Source: UBA1127 sp965116355 (GTDB lineage: Bacteria; Chloroflexota; Dehalococcoidia; Lucifugimonadales; UBA1127). From it: a stretch of 64,000 nucleotides of DNA. The DNA lies in assembly GCA_965116355.1 (NCBI GenBank), contig OZ220679.1, positions 2,527,953 through 2,591,952 on the forward strand, in the 5' to 3' direction. Position 1 is the stretch's first letter; every line of letters begins with the position of its first letter. Shown piece after piece: positions 37,006 through 46,104 of this stretch. Under the pieces are notes generated by a model. It had not been told where the DNA came from, did no database searches, and saw only the letters and a program-made list of their open reading frames with translations. The translations under genes were made by a program, and so were the position numbers.

Positions 37006-37935
37006 CTAGCCCGCTGGAAGCGGGCGTGACTGCCGGCCGGGGCCCCCGGCGCCCTCGCGAATGTCCCTGGCGGTCGCCTCGTCAATGCCCTTTGGCCAGC
37101 GACGCTTCAACGGGTCGCTTACCGTGAAGGTGAAGCTGCCGATGCCCTCGATGCCCATTTCGACGGTCTCGCCGTCCTGCATCGCGCCCAGCCCCTGGTG
37201 GTTGGTGCCCATGAACAGGACGTCGCCCGGGCTGATCTCCTCGATTGACGCAACGTACTCGATGGACTCCGCGATGGAGTGGGCAAGGTCGCTGGTGTTG
37301 TAGTTGGGGCGCATTTCACCGTCGACCTTCAGGGTGACCTGCAGGTTCTCCGGGTCGGCAATCTCGTCCTTTGTCACGATGCACGGGCCCATGGGGCAGA
37401 AGGTGTCGTAGGACTTGTGCTCTGAGATGGGCATCGTGTTTGGGACACGCCCGCCGCCGCCGGACATGCGCGCCGATACGTCGACGCCGGCCGTGTAGCC
37501 GAAGACGTGGTCCATTGCCTCAGACGCGGGGATGTCCTTCCCGCCCTTGCCAAAGACCAGCAACAGCTCAGCCTCATGGTGGAAGATGTTGGCGTCGACG
37601 TCCGGGAGGACGACGGTGTCGCCGGGGCCGATGATGCTGTCGAGGGACTTGGTGAAGCCCCACATGGGCGAAGGCTCGCGGGCGCCGAACTCGCGGTAGT
37701 TGCCGCCCATGCAGAGGATCTTGTTCGGGCGCGGCAACGGCGACCGGAGCTGGGCGCCCTCGACGGGCGAGCCCGACGCGGCGCGGGCCTCGAGCTGTGA
37801 CTTGAGGCCGTCGTAGTTGGTGATGAGGTGGACCATCGCCGCCTGGCCGCTGCCGGGGCAGAGATCGCTAACGTCAATGACGCCGGCGTCGGTGAGGATT
37901 CCGGGCTGGTTGTCGTTGTACATGACGAGTTTCAT
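37006..37935 (-). CDS. fumarylacetoacetate hydrolase family protein
   Basis: A 309-residue FAH-superfamily enzyme that hydrolyses or decarboxylates beta-keto or 2-oxo acids in aromatic catabolism. Domain landmarks: KILCMGGNYREF, the metal-binding Glu cluster in FHHEAELLLVFGK, GYTAGVDVSARM and GDVLFMGTNHQGLG. The ATG follows AAAGGAGG. The GNAT gene starts 13 bp downstream on the same strand. The exact substrate cannot be read from the sequence; with the Rieske oxygenase it hints at aromatic degradation. Confidence 0.9.
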   Translation of the reverse strand: MKLVMYNDNQPGILTDAGVIDVSDLCPGSGQAAMVHLITNYDGLKSQLEARAASGSPVEGAQLRSPLPRPNKILCMGGNYREFGAREPSPMWGFTKSLDSIIGPGDTVVLPDVDANIFHHEAELLLVFGKGGKDIPASEAMDHVFGYTAGVDVSARMSGGGGRVPNTMPISEHKSYDTFCPMGPCIVTKDEIADPENLQVTLKVDGEMRPNYNTSDLAHSIAESIEYVASIEEISPGDVLFMGTNHQGLGAMQDGETVEMGIEGIGSFTFTVSDPLKRRWPKGIDEATARDIREGAGGPGRQSRPLPAG

Positions 37936-38001
37936 GGGTTCCTCCTTTGTGCGCTGTTGCGCCAAATGTCCTTCGACAAGCTCAGGACGAACGGGCGGAT
38001 G

Positions 38002-40599
38002 TTAGCGGTTGGCGAACCACGCCGCCACGTCGTCCTTGTTGCGCTCCAGCCATGCGACGTTGAGCTCCAGCCCCTCTATGGTCTGGCGGACGGAGCGTTC
38101 CGCCGCGGGAGCGGGGTGGGACTCGTAGAACTCGCGCACCTCCTCGAGGCGCTCGCGGGTGGTGAAGCCGCGCGGTAGGCCGACGAGGCGCATGAGCATG
38201 AAGCCGCCGTGGCCGTACCGCTCCATGAAGGTGTCCCAGTTGTCCTTCAGAAAGTCCCACGCGAGGGCCTTGCCCTTGGGGTTGGCGGACACGGAGCCCA
38301 CCACGGAAACGGTGTCCTGCGACCGGACATCGTCGGTGAGCGAGCGCTGCAGGACGTCGCTGATGAGCTCAGGGTCAGGGATGCGGGTCAGGGCGAGGAG
38401 GAGGCGCACCTTCTCCTCTTGCGACTCGGCGCTCTTCTGGAGCTCCCAGAGTTTGCCGTAGGTGTCCGCGTCGCCCTGCTGGGCCGTGAGGCTGAAGACG
38501 ACGCCGCGCAGGTCTGCCGGCAGTGTCGAGGGGTCGGCGAGGTAGTCGTCGAAGCGGCTACGAGCCTCGGCGAGGACGGCGGGGTCCTCGAAGTAGCCGG
38601 CCTGCCCGAGGGCGACGCTGCGGAGGATGGCGTCGAGGTGGCCGTCGCCGGGCTTGGGCTGCCAGCCCATTCGCTCGGCGAGGGGGCTGAAGAGCCCCTG
38701 GCAGAGCGCCTTGAAGGCGGGGTAGCAGTCCTCGTCGGAGAGAAGGGTGTCAAGGTCGCCGAGGTTGCCGGCGAGATCTCGCCAGACGCTGGCATCGGTC
38801 TCGCCGCGGTAGCCCTCGGCGATGGCGAGGAACTGGCTGGTGGGGAGGTAGCCCGCGCGCGAGAGGGCGTAGGCGTCGTTCTGCAGGCCGAGCCGGTCGG
38901 TGTCCGAGAGGGCGCGGGACGTGACGGCGGGGATGAGGGCGTCCCAGTCGCGGGGGCTCATGTTGACGCGGTAGAAGCCGGTCTGGCCGGCGTTGACCTT
39001 GAACCACGAGCCCTCGGTAGACGGCGGGGGCGGCAGGACGAGGGTGTCCTCGCGGGCCTCCATGAGCGACGCGGCTGACCCGCCTTCCCAGGATGCTTCG
39101 ACGTTTACGGGCACCTTCCACGACGACTCGTCGTCACCATCGTCCTCCGCGACGTGGCTCAGGAGGAAGCGCGATTGCGAGACGTCGAGCTTGACGCCGT
39201 CAGGGTCGTGGCGGGACTCGACGGTGAGCACGGGGTAGCCCATCTGCCCCGTCCAGGTGTCCATGAGGGCCTTGACCGGCTTGCCCGAGGCCTCCTCCAG
39301 CGCGAGCCAGAGGTCGGCGGTGCGGGCGTTGCCGTACCGGTGTGCGTCCAGGTAGCGGCGGAGGCCGTCGCGGAAGGTCTCCTCGGAGAGGTAGTGCTCC
39401 AGCATGCGGATGGTGGACGCGCCCTTGCTGTAGCTGATGGCGTCGAAAAGCTCCTCAACCTCGGCAGGGGTGCGGACGGTGGCCTCGATGGGGTGGGAGT
39501 TCTTCAGGCCATCGAGGTGGAAGGCGCGAATGGTGTCGTTAGCGACGAACTGCGTCCACATCTTCCACTCGGGGTGGATGTGGTTGACGGCCTTGTCGCC
39601 CATCCACGAGGCAAAGCTCTCGTTGAGCCAGAGGTCGTCCCACCACTGCATGGTGACGAGGTCGCCGAACCACATATGCGCCATCTCGTGCGAGACGACC
39701 TCGGCGACGCGCTGGCGGGTGGCGGCGGGGCTGATGGCGGGGTCGACGAGGAGGGCGGTCTCGCGGTAGGTGATGGCGCCCCAGTTCTCCATGGCGCCCG
39801 CCGCGAAGTCCGGGATGGCGATGTGATCGAGCTTCTCCAGCGGGTACGGGATGCCGAAGTAGTCGTTGAAGTAGGTCAGCAGCGCGACGGAGGTCTCCAG
39901 GGCGAAGCGGCCCTGCTCCTCCTTGCCACGGGTGGTGATCACTCGCACCATCGTGCCGTTGACGGCCTCCTGCTCGATGGTGGCGAGCTCGGCGACGACG
40001 AAGGCGAGCAGGTACGTCGACATGACGGGAGACTCGGCGAAGCGCACGGTCTTGGAATCGCCGTCGACGGTCTCCTCGACGGGGGGCATGTTGGAGACGG
40101 TGTCCATGTCGGCGGGGACGGTCATGGTGACCTGGAAGCTGGCCTTCATCGCGGGCTCGTCCCAGCAGGGGAAAGCGCGGCGGGCAGACGAAGGCTCGAA
40201 CTGCGTCGTGGCCATAGTGCGGGACGTGCCGTCCTCGCGGGTGTAGCTGCTGCGATAGAAGCCGGTGAGCCGGTCATTGAGCTCGCCGGTGAAGGAGATG
40301 CGGAGGACGGCGGGCCCGGGCTGGACGGCGGCGGGGAAGCGGATCGAGACGGTCTCATCGTCGTCGTTGAGCTCGATGCCTACGGCGTTCACCTCGGCGT
40401 TGCCGGCGTCCATCAGGGTGGCTGAGTGAACGGTCATCTCGCAGGCGTTGAGGACGATGGTGTCGGTGGCCTCGAGGACCTCGACGTCGACGGACTCCTC
40501 ACCGTCGAAGGTGAAGGCCTCGAGGTCCGGGGTGAGGTGGATGGCGTAGCGGAGGGGCCGGACGTTGTTGGGCAGAAGCACGGCTTGTGACGTTGCCAT
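38002..40599 (-). CDS. pepN: M1 family aminopeptidase
   Basis: An 865-residue zinc aminopeptidase removing N-terminal residues from peptides in the cytosol. It has the substrate-anchoring GAMEN (268-272), the zinc site HEMAH (304-308) with Glu327 18 residues on in NESFA, and an ERAP/TRICORN-factor-like C-terminal helical domain (about 520-865). There is no signal peptide. The ATG follows GAAGGAGG. The symbol is at family level; strict PepN orthology is not shown. Confidence 0.92.
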   Translation of the reverse strand: MATSQAVLLPNNVRPLRYAIHLTPDLEAFTFDGEESVDVEVLEATDTIVLNACEMTVHSATLMDAGNAEVNAVGIELNDDDETVSIRFPAAVQPGPAVLRISFTGELNDRLTGFYRSSYTREDGTSRTMATTQFEPSSARRAFPCWDEPAMKASFQVTMTVPADMDTVSNMPPVEETVDGDSKTVRFAESPVMSTYLLAFVVAELATIEQEAVNGTMVRVITTRGKEEQGRFALETSVALLTYFNDYFGIPYPLEKLDHIAIPDFAAGAMENWGAITYRETALLVDPAISPAATRQRVAEVVSHEMAHMWFGDLVTMQWWDDLWLNESFASWMGDKAVNHIHPEWKMWTQFVANDTIRAFHLDGLKNSHPIEATVRTPAEVEELFDAISYSKGASTIRMLEHYLSEETFRDGLRRYLDAHRYGNARTADLWLALEEASGKPVKALMDTWTGQMGYPVLTVESRHDPDGVKLDVSQSRFLLSHVAEDDGDDESSWKVPVNVEASWEGGSAASLMEAREDTLVLPPPPSTEGSWFKVNAGQTGFYRVNMSPRDWDALIPAVTSRALSDTDRLGLQNDAYALSRAGYLPTSQFLAIAEGYRGETDASVWRDLAGNLGDLDTLLSDEDCYPAFKALCQGLFSPLAERMGWQPKPGDGHLDAILRSVALGQAGYFEDPAVLAEARSRFDDYLADPSTLPADLRGVVFSLTAQQGDADTYGKLWELQKSAESQEEKVRLLLALTRIPDPELISDVLQRSLTDDVRSQDTVSVVGSVSANPKGKALAWDFLKDNWDTFMERYGHGGFMLMRLVGLPRGFTTRERLEEVREFYESHPAPAAERSVRQTIEGLELNVAWLERNKDDVAAWFANR

Positions 40600-40715
40600 G
40601 GGACGGGGCCTCCTTCAGGCGTATGCGCCCGGCGACGCGGCGCATGCAGTCACATGCCTGTCGCGCTGGGCAGCCCTAGCTTACACGGTGACGCGAGTTC
40701 CGTCACGAAAGCAGA

Positions 40716-41423
40716 CTATGACATCGTCGCCATGGCCAGGAAGAGCACGAACCCTGCTATTGCCGCGGCGGCGGTAATTCGGCGGAGCTGCCAATGGCTC
40801 AATCCCAGATAGAGGCCAATGGCAAGGACGAAGAGAAGACCAATTGCCATGGCGTATTGAAGGTAAATGAACGGGGCTTCGGCTTCTCCCCGGTGCAGAC
40901 CGATAAGTCTTCGCTGTAAGTCCGGGGTACGTTTTTCGATTGCGATCTCACCCGGGGGTATGACCGTGATGCGATAGTGGGTCTTGTATTCCGGTTGAGT
41001 GGTGAAGGTGGTGATCATGGGAACAAACTGAGTGTTCCCGTCCAGGGGATCTTCCGGCTCCGAGGAACCGTGATCGTCGTGGTCGTGGGCCGCATCTTCC
41101 GCCCCATGCCCGTCGGCCGAGGCCGCTCCCTCCGGCGCGGCCGCCGTGTCCTGGCTGACGGGCGCTCGATGGATGTCGAGGGACTTGAATGAGTGGTCGA
41201 TGCCGGCGTTCTTTAACACGGCCCTGACTCTCCATTCCAATCTTGGCGCCGTCACGTCAAGGAACGCGTTGTGGGGCGTTTCAATATCCTCAACTCGAAA
41301 CGAGCCCTGAACTCCCGCAAGAAACAGGCCGCCGGAAACGGCCACCAACGCGACCATCGGGAACAGGACGGATGCGATGGTAAGGTGAACAACAATGAGG
41401 TTCTGGCGGCTCAGCCGTCTCAA
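40716..41423 (-). CDS. membrane protein with PepSY-associated layout
   Basis: A 235-residue protein with an N-terminal helix (about 12-37), an extracellular domain with a His/Asp-rich stretch (HDHDDHGSSEPEDP), and two C-terminal helices (about 186-208 and 215-233). The layout, and LHRGEAEAPFIYLQYAMAI before the second helix, recall PepSY-associated transmembrane proteins, but the similarity is weak. The His/Asp stretch could bind metal. Start uncertain (TTG behind GAGG). Confidence 0.55.
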   Translation of the reverse strand: MRRLSRQNLIVVHLTIASVLFPMVALVAVSGGLFLAGVQGSFRVEDIETPHNAFLDVTAPRLEWRVRAVLKNAGIDHSFKSLDIHRAPVSQDTAAAPEGAASADGHGAEDAAHDHDDHGSSEPEDPLDGNTQFVPMITTFTTQPEYKTHYRITVIPPGEIAIEKRTPDLQRRLIGLHRGEAEAPFIYLQYAMAIGLLFVLAIGLYLGLSHWQLRRITAAAAIAGFVLFLAMATMS

Positions 41424-41814
41424 CTAATCAGCCTCATGATCTCGACGCGTTTGGAGTGAATCCGACCTGTCGACGGGTCTCACTGGCCTCCGCAATGGTA
41501 GCGACTACGTGCATTTCCCAATTGACGTGGCCGGCCGTTTCCGTTGCGGTCAAACCGCGGTCCCGCACCAAGGGTCCGTAAATGATACTGAGTATCCATA
41601 TACATTCTGCGCAGCCAGTCGCTCGTCAAACATATCATTCCCAGAATTTGGCGGTCAATCAGTAGCATGGCTTCGCGTGTACAGTCCATGAAGCTGAGAC
41701 TTAATATCAGGAATCCTATCTTACGCGTGGGGCAAACAGCAGGGGCGAACAGTCCTCGATTTCACGTTCAAGCTCAATGCCGGCAGGGATGGGAGGGACG
41801 CGTCGGACGTGCCA
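41424..41814. other. intergenic stretch without a convincing gene
   Basis: This 390-bp stretch lies between two minus-strand genes and is less GC-rich than its surroundings. A 69-codon minus-strand frame (41480-41689) has no SD and no recognisable content. I see no REP element, hairpin or tRNA. Confidence 0.5.
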
Positions 41815-42549
41815 TTACCGCCCGAAGGAGAGTCGGGCGGCGAGGGAGTCGGGGAGTCCGGCGGCGGCCATCTTGAGCTGCGTGCGCTCGATGTCGTAGG
41901 GGACGCGGTGGTGCGTGAGGGTGCGGGCCTCGGTGTCGTAGACGGCGTAGGCGGCGCGAGGGTCGCCGTCGCGGGGCTGGCCGACGCTGCCGGGGTTCAC
42001 GATGGTGCGCCCGCCGTCGACGGCGAGGGTCATGCCGGGCTGAAGGGGCGTTATTTCACCAGCTTCGTCGCAGGCGAAGGGGAGGTGGGAGTGGCCGAGG
42101 AGGCAGAGGGGCGTGTCGAACAGGCTGAAGCACTCGTCCGTGACCTGCGGGGGCATGAGCCAAGGGAGGAAGTACTCCCACACGGGCTCTCTCGGGGTGC
42201 CGTGGACGAGAGTGGCCCCGGATACCTCGTGGCGGAGCGGGCTGGAGCGCAGGTAGGCTTGCTCATCGGGCGTGAGCTGGTGGCGCGTCCAGAGGGCGGC
42301 GGCGCGGGCGGCGGGGTTGAAGGTCTCGACGGACAGCTCGCCGATGGCGGCGAGGTCGTGGTTGCCGGCGACGGCGGCGTGGGGGTATGAGCGGAGCAGC
42401 GCGAGGCACTCGCCGGGGTCGGGACCGTAGCCGACGACGTCGCCGAGGCAGAGGATGCGCTCGAAGCCGCCCCCCGACTCGGCGTCGGCGATGACGGCCC
42501 GGAGCGCCTCCAGGTTGCTGTGCACGTCGGCCACCACAAGGCAGCGCAT
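41815..42549 (-). CDS. metallophosphoesterase (YfcE/MJ0936-like)
   Basis: A 244-residue calcineurin-like phosphoesterase. All five metal motifs are visible: DVHSN, GDVVGYGPDP, GNHD, VHGTP and GHSHLP. Such proteins hydrolyse phosphodiesters or small phosphomonoesters. The start at 42549 has GGTGAGGG upstream; longer frames overlap the divergent thiL gene and are not coding. It is divergent from thiL with only 45 bp between the start codons, so the promoters overlap. Confidence 0.9.
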   Translation of the reverse strand: MRCLVVADVHSNLEALRAVIADAESGGGFERILCLGDVVGYGPDPGECLALLRSYPHAAVAGNHDLAAIGELSVETFNPAARAAALWTRHQLTPDEQAYLRSSPLRHEVSGATLVHGTPREPVWEYFLPWLMPPQVTDECFSLFDTPLCLLGHSHLPFACDEAGEITPLQPGMTLAVDGGRTIVNPGSVGQPRDGDPRAAYAVYDTEARTLTHHRVPYDIERTQLKMAAAGLPDSLAARLSFGR

Positions 42550-42559
42550 GTCCCTCACC

Positions 42560-42588
42560 TTGGCCGTAGCTGGCAGCTCAAGTATAAT
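42560..42588 (+). promoter_or_regulatory. promoter of a leaderless thiL transcript
   Basis: TTGGCC (42560-42565), 17-bp spacer and a perfect TATAAT (42583-42588) end 6 nt before the thiL ATG, so transcription should start on or next to the start codon. Confidence 0.8.
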
Positions 42589-42594
42589 TCCGGC

Positions 42595-43599
42595 ATGCTG
42601 GTACGGGAACTTGGGGAGTTCGGCCTCATAGAGCGCCTGTCCCGCCGCGTGTCCGCCTCGCCCGCCGCGCACCACCGCCAAGAGCCGCCGGTCCGAGTGC
42701 GCGTCGGCATCGGCGACGACGCAGCGGTGTGGGAGGCGACCGCGGCGGCGGAGGCGCTGACGACGGACACCATCGTTGACGGCACGCACTTCACGCTGGC
42801 GACGACGGGCTGGAACGACCTGGGTTGGAAGTCGCTGGCGACGAACCTGAGCGACATTGCGGCGATGGGCGCGGCGCCGGGTGTGGCCGTCGTTACGCTG
42901 GGGCTGCCTCCGGACACGGTAGTGGAGGACGTGGAGGCGCTGTACGACGGGCTGCTGGAGGCGGCGGCTGAGTTCGGCGCGAGCGTGGCCGGGGGCGACG
43001 TGGTCGCGTCGCCGACGCTGTTCGTCACCGTCGCGCTTTCGGGCGCGCTGGCGCGGGAGCCGATGCTTCGCTCGAACGCGGCGGCGGGGGACCTGATCGC
43101 GGTGACGGGGGCGCTGGGGGCGTCGGCGGCGGGGCTTGCCGTGCTGCAGGGTGTGGCGTACTCGGAGGGCGCCGACGCCGACTCGCTGCGGGCGACGCAC
43201 CGCCGGCCGTGGCCTCGGGTCGCAGAGGGGATGGCGCTGGCCGAGGCGGGCGTGCGGTGCGGGATGGACATAACGGACGGGCTTCTCGACGACCTCGGGA
43301 AGCTGTGCGGCGCGGCGGGTTGCGCGGCGCGGGTCGAGGCGGCGTGCGTGCCGGTACACCCGGCGGCGCTCGCGGCGTTCCCGGACGGCGCGCTCGCGAT
43401 GGCGCTGAACGGCGGGGAGGACTACGAGTTGCTCTTCACCGCGCCACCTCGGCTGATGGCGTCTCTTGGTGGGGCACTCGACTGCGGGGTTCATGTATTG
43501 GGGGAGATTATCTCCGGAACAGCGGGAGAAGTTCTCCTGGTGGACGCCAAGGGCGACGCGATCACACCGCCTCGGAGAGGATGGGACCACTTCGCATGA
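42595..43599 (+). CDS. thiL: thiamine-monophosphate kinase
   Basis: Phosphorylates thiamine monophosphate to the active diphosphate with ATP. The 334-residue protein has the family text GIGDDAAVWEA, DTIVDGTHFTL, the metal site NLSDIAAMGAAP and MDITDGLLDDLGKLC near the C-terminus. A start further upstream in frame is excluded by the promoter. The stop overlaps the tsaE start (ATGA). Putting thiL ahead of tsaE-tsaB is a known arrangement in bacteria. Confidence 0.94.
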   Translation: MLVRELGEFGLIERLSRRVSASPAAHHRQEPPVRVRVGIGDDAAVWEATAAAEALTTDTIVDGTHFTLATTGWNDLGWKSLATNLSDIAAMGAAPGVAVVTLGLPPDTVVEDVEALYDGLLEAAAEFGASVAGGDVVASPTLFVTVALSGALAREPMLRSNAAAGDLIAVTGALGASAAGLAVLQGVAYSEGADADSLRATHRRPWPRVAEGMALAEAGVRCGMDITDGLLDDLGKLCGAAGCAARVEAACVPVHPAALAAFPDGALAMALNGGEDYELLFTAPPRLMASLGGALDCGVHVLGEIISGTAGEVLLVDAKGDAITPPRRGWDHFA

Positions 43600-44081
43600 G
43601 CATTCGCGTGAACATCGAGAGCCGGAGCGCGGACGAAACGCTGCGCATCGGCGAGGAGCTAGGGCGGCGGCTGCAGCCGGGCGACGCGCTGCTGCTGACG
43701 GGCGACCTGGGCGCGGGCAAGACGACGCTGACGCAAGGGGTCGCATTGGGCCTCGACATCGCGGAGCGGCCGCGCAGCCCGACGTTCGTCATGGCGACGG
43801 AGTACCACGGACGGCTGCCGATGTACCACCTTGACCTGTATCGCGTCGAGGACCTGGGCGAGCTAGGCGAGCTAGGGCTGGACGAGTACCTGATCGGCGA
43901 CGGCGTGACGGTAGTGGAGTGGGCGGACCGCGCACCGCACGCCTTTCCCGCACGGGGGTTGTGGATCGACCTGCAATCGACGGACGAGGATGCGCGCGCG
44001 ATCACCGTCTCGTGCGCCGGGCCGGGCAACGCTGCGGTGGCCGCATGGCTGGAGCAGGCCGCCGTCGCGAGGAGCGCGTAG
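43596..44081 (+). CDS. tsaE: tRNA threonylcarbamoyladenosine biosynthesis ATPase TsaE
   Basis: ATPase that works with TsaB and TsaD to make t6A37 in tRNAs reading ANN codons. The 161-residue protein has the P-loop LTGDLGAGKTTLTQG, SPTFVMATEYHG and the HLDLYRVEDLGEL region typical of TsaE/YjeE. The ATG overlaps the thiL stop in an ATGA junction, and tsaB follows after one base, so translation is coupled through the operon. Confidence 0.93.
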   Translation: MSIRVNIESRSADETLRIGEELGRRLQPGDALLLTGDLGAGKTTLTQGVALGLDIAERPRSPTFVMATEYHGRLPMYHLDLYRVEDLGELGELGLDEYLIGDGVTVVEWADRAPHAFPARGLWIDLQSTDEDARAITVSCAGPGNAAVAAWLEQAAVARSA

Positions 44082-44082
44082 G

Positions 44083-44793
44083 GTGGAGCTGTGTATCGAC
44101 ACCGCCACGCGCTACGCAGGCGTTGCGCTGGCCGAGGACGGACGGGTCATCGCCGAGGCGTCATGGCACAGCCGGAACAACCACACGGCGGAGCTCGCGC
44201 CGGCGGTCGTCGGGCTGCTGGCGGAGACGGGGACGGACGCGGGGCAGCTCACGGGCATCGTCGCGGTCATAGGGCCGGGCGGGTTCAGCGCGCTGCGCGT
44301 CGGGCTCGGGTTCGCCAAGGGACTGGCCGAGCCGCTGGACATCCCCATCGCGCCGGTGAGCGCGCTGGAGGTGGAGGCAGCCCGCCACTTCGAATTGGAG
44401 GCCGGGCTGCTGCTGCCGCTGCTGGAAGTCGGCCGCGACCGCGTCGCGTGGTGTGTGTACGAGCGCGCGAACGGTGAGTGGCGGCGCTCAGCGGAGGAGC
44501 AGGTGACGACGGTCGCGGAGATGGTGAGCGCGGCGCCGCCGACCGCCGTCTACTGCGGCGAGGGCGCATGGCACACCGCCGAGCGGCTGCGGGAGATGGC
44601 GCCAGACGCGCGCATCATCGCGCTCGAGCCGCCGACGCGCTCGCTGACCGTGCTGGCTTCGCTGGGGCACGCGGCGCTGGCGTCGGGCGGCGTGCCGGAG
44701 CGGCAGACGCTGGAACCCAACTACCTGCGGCCGCCGAGCATCACGATGCCGGCGGGAGGCAAGGCCCCTGGATTCCCGCCTTCGCGGGAATGA
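44083..44793 (+). CDS. tsaB: tRNA threonylcarbamoyladenosine biosynthesis protein TsaB
   Basis: Inactive ASKHA-fold partner of TsaD in t6A synthesis, 236 residues. The text CIDTATRYAGVALAEDG and GIVAVIGPGGFSALRVGLGF with AKGLA is diagnostic. The GTG start follows GAGGAG. The last eight codons and the stop codon come from a REP palindrome (protein end GFPPSRE), so the original C-terminus has been replaced or extended. rimI and tsaD, often next, are absent here. Confidence 0.92.
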   Translation: MELCIDTATRYAGVALAEDGRVIAEASWHSRNNHTAELAPAVVGLLAETGTDAGQLTGIVAVIGPGGFSALRVGLGFAKGLAEPLDIPIAPVSALEVEAARHFELEAGLLLPLLEVGRDRVAWCVYERANGEWRRSAEEQVTTVAEMVSAAPPTAVYCGEGAWHTAERLREMAPDARIIALEPPTRSLTVLASLGHAALASGGVPERQTLEPNYLRPPSITMPAGGKAPGFPPSRE

Positions 44794-44970
44794 CGGTAGG
44801 GGTAGGCGGGAATGGCGGTACGGAAGGGCGGGGCGGGGGCACCCCCATCCTAACCTTCCCCCAGGGGGGAGGGACTTGGGAGGCGGGGCGCTCTTCGACA
44901 GGCCCAGGGCGAACGGGGCGACGAAACCGCTCCGCTTGTCGGGGTTCCTGCCTGCGCAGGAACGACGATT
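44767..44970. repeat. REP-like repeat cluster overlapping the tsaB stop
   Basis: TGGATTCCCGCCTTCGCGGG supplies the tsaB stop codon. It is followed by a degenerate CTCTTCGACAGGCCCAGGGC element and GTTCCTGCCTGCGCAGGAAC. Confidence 0.85.
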
Positions 44971-44997
44971 ACCGGCAGAACGGATAGGAGGCAAATT

Positions 44998-45456
44998 TTG
45001 GCAGACATCCAGACAACGCTTGTGCTCATCAAGCCGGACGGGCTGCAGCGGGGCCTTGCGGGGGAGATCATATCGAGGCTGGAGCGGCGCGGGCTACAGC
45101 TTGTGGGCATGAAGCTCATGCGCGTCGACGAGGCGCTGGCGCGCCGCCACTACGAGGCGCACGTGGAGCGGCCGTTCTTTCCCGGGCTGGTGCAGTTCAT
45201 CACGTCGAGCCCGATCATCGCGATGGCGGTGCGCGGGCCGAACAGCGTCGAGCTGGTGCGGCAGACGATGGGCGCGACGAACCCGTCAGCGGCGGCGCCG
45301 GGGACGATCCGCGGCGACCTGGGCGTCGACATCGGGCGCAACCTGATCCACGGGTCGGACTCGCCGGAGGCAGCGGAGCGCGAGGTGTCGCTGTTCTTCG
45401 CGCCGGAGGAGGTCGTCGACTGGGGACGGAGCGCCGAGGGGTGGATCGTCGAGTAG
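44998..45456 (+). CDS. ndk: nucleoside-diphosphate kinase
   Basis: Equilibrates nucleoside di- and triphosphates through a phosphohistidine. The 152-residue protein has the active His118 in RNLIHGSDS, the N-terminal TLVLIKPDGLQRG and the GPNSVELVRQTMGATNP loop. The TTG start follows AGGAGG. It is a single gene between a REP cluster and convergent rsfS. Confidence 0.95.
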   Translation: MADIQTTLVLIKPDGLQRGLAGEIISRLERRGLQLVGMKLMRVDEALARRHYEAHVERPFFPGLVQFITSSPIIAMAVRGPNSVELVRQTMGATNPSAAAPGTIRGDLGVDIGRNLIHGSDSPEAAEREVSLFFAPEEVVDWGRSAEGWIVE

Positions 45457-45483
45457 CCGTCGCGGCTGCTGCCACGGCCGGGG

Positions 45484-45837
45484 CTACTGCACGTGGACGA
45501 GGGGCACAGCCTCGCGCCAGAGGTCCTCGAGGCGGTAGTGGTCGCGCTGCTCCGGCGAGAAGACGTGGATGAGGACATCGCCGTAGTCGAGGAGCACCCA
45601 GCCGGACTGCACGGCGCCTTCGCGGTGGTTCACGGTTATGCCCTCAGTCTTGAGGGCGAGGGTGATGTCCTCAATAAGGGCGTTGATCTGGCGGGTGTTG
45701 TCGGCGCTGAGCAGCACGAAATAGTCGGCGAAGTCCGCGAGGCCTCGGATATCAAGCAGGATGATGTTGGAGGCCTGCTTGTCGCTGGCAAGCTCCACGG
45801 CCCGCTGCGCAATCTGAAGGGGTTCTGCATTCGCCAT
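45484..45837 (-). CDS. rsfS: ribosome silencing factor RsfS
   Basis: Binds uL14 on the large ribosomal subunit and blocks subunit joining in starvation; 117 residues of the RsfS/Iojap family. Landmarks are DIRGLADFADYFVLLSADNT, QINALIEDI and GWVLLDYGDVLIHVFSPEQR. The ATG at 45837 lies 7 nt after a TATAAT box, so the mRNA is probably leaderless; another ATG at 45846 overlaps the -10 box. Convergent with ndk. Confidence 0.93.
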   Translation of the reverse strand: MANAEPLQIAQRAVELASDKQASNIILLDIRGLADFADYFVLLSADNTRQINALIEDITLALKTEGITVNHREGAVQSGWVLLDYGDVLIHVFSPEQRDHYRLEDLWREAVPLVHVQ

Positions 45838-45844
45838 CAAAGGC

Positions 45845-45873
45845 ATTATAGTGTGCTCGCGAGTCCCGTCCAG
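45845..45873 (-). promoter_or_regulatory. promoter of a leaderless rsfS transcript
   Basis: Minus-strand CTGGAC (45873-45868), 17-bp spacer and TATAAT (45850-45845), then 7 nt to the ATG at 45837. Confidence 0.75.
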
Positions 45874-45999
45874 CGCGGCGGCCTGGACATTCGAGTCGGC
45901 GCGACTGTGGAAACGGGAACACCAAGAGGCGGAACATCGTTCCACAGAGTGTAGCGGTCTAGCCGCGGCAAAACCCATAACATGCCGCATCAGTAGGGG

Positions 46000-46028
46000 T
46001 TGACACACTATACACTCGCCCCTACTAT
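46000..46028 (+). promoter_or_regulatory. promoter of the collagen-like lipoprotein gene
   Basis: TTGACA (46000-46005), 17-bp spacer and TACTAT (46023-46028) lie 76 bp before the ATG at 46105. Confidence 0.7.
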
Positions 46029-46104
46029 AGGGTGCGGTATTCTGAGATGGGTTGCTGCAATCGCAGCAGGGCCCCAAACACTTCGTACGACGAAAGGGGA
46101 TCTC

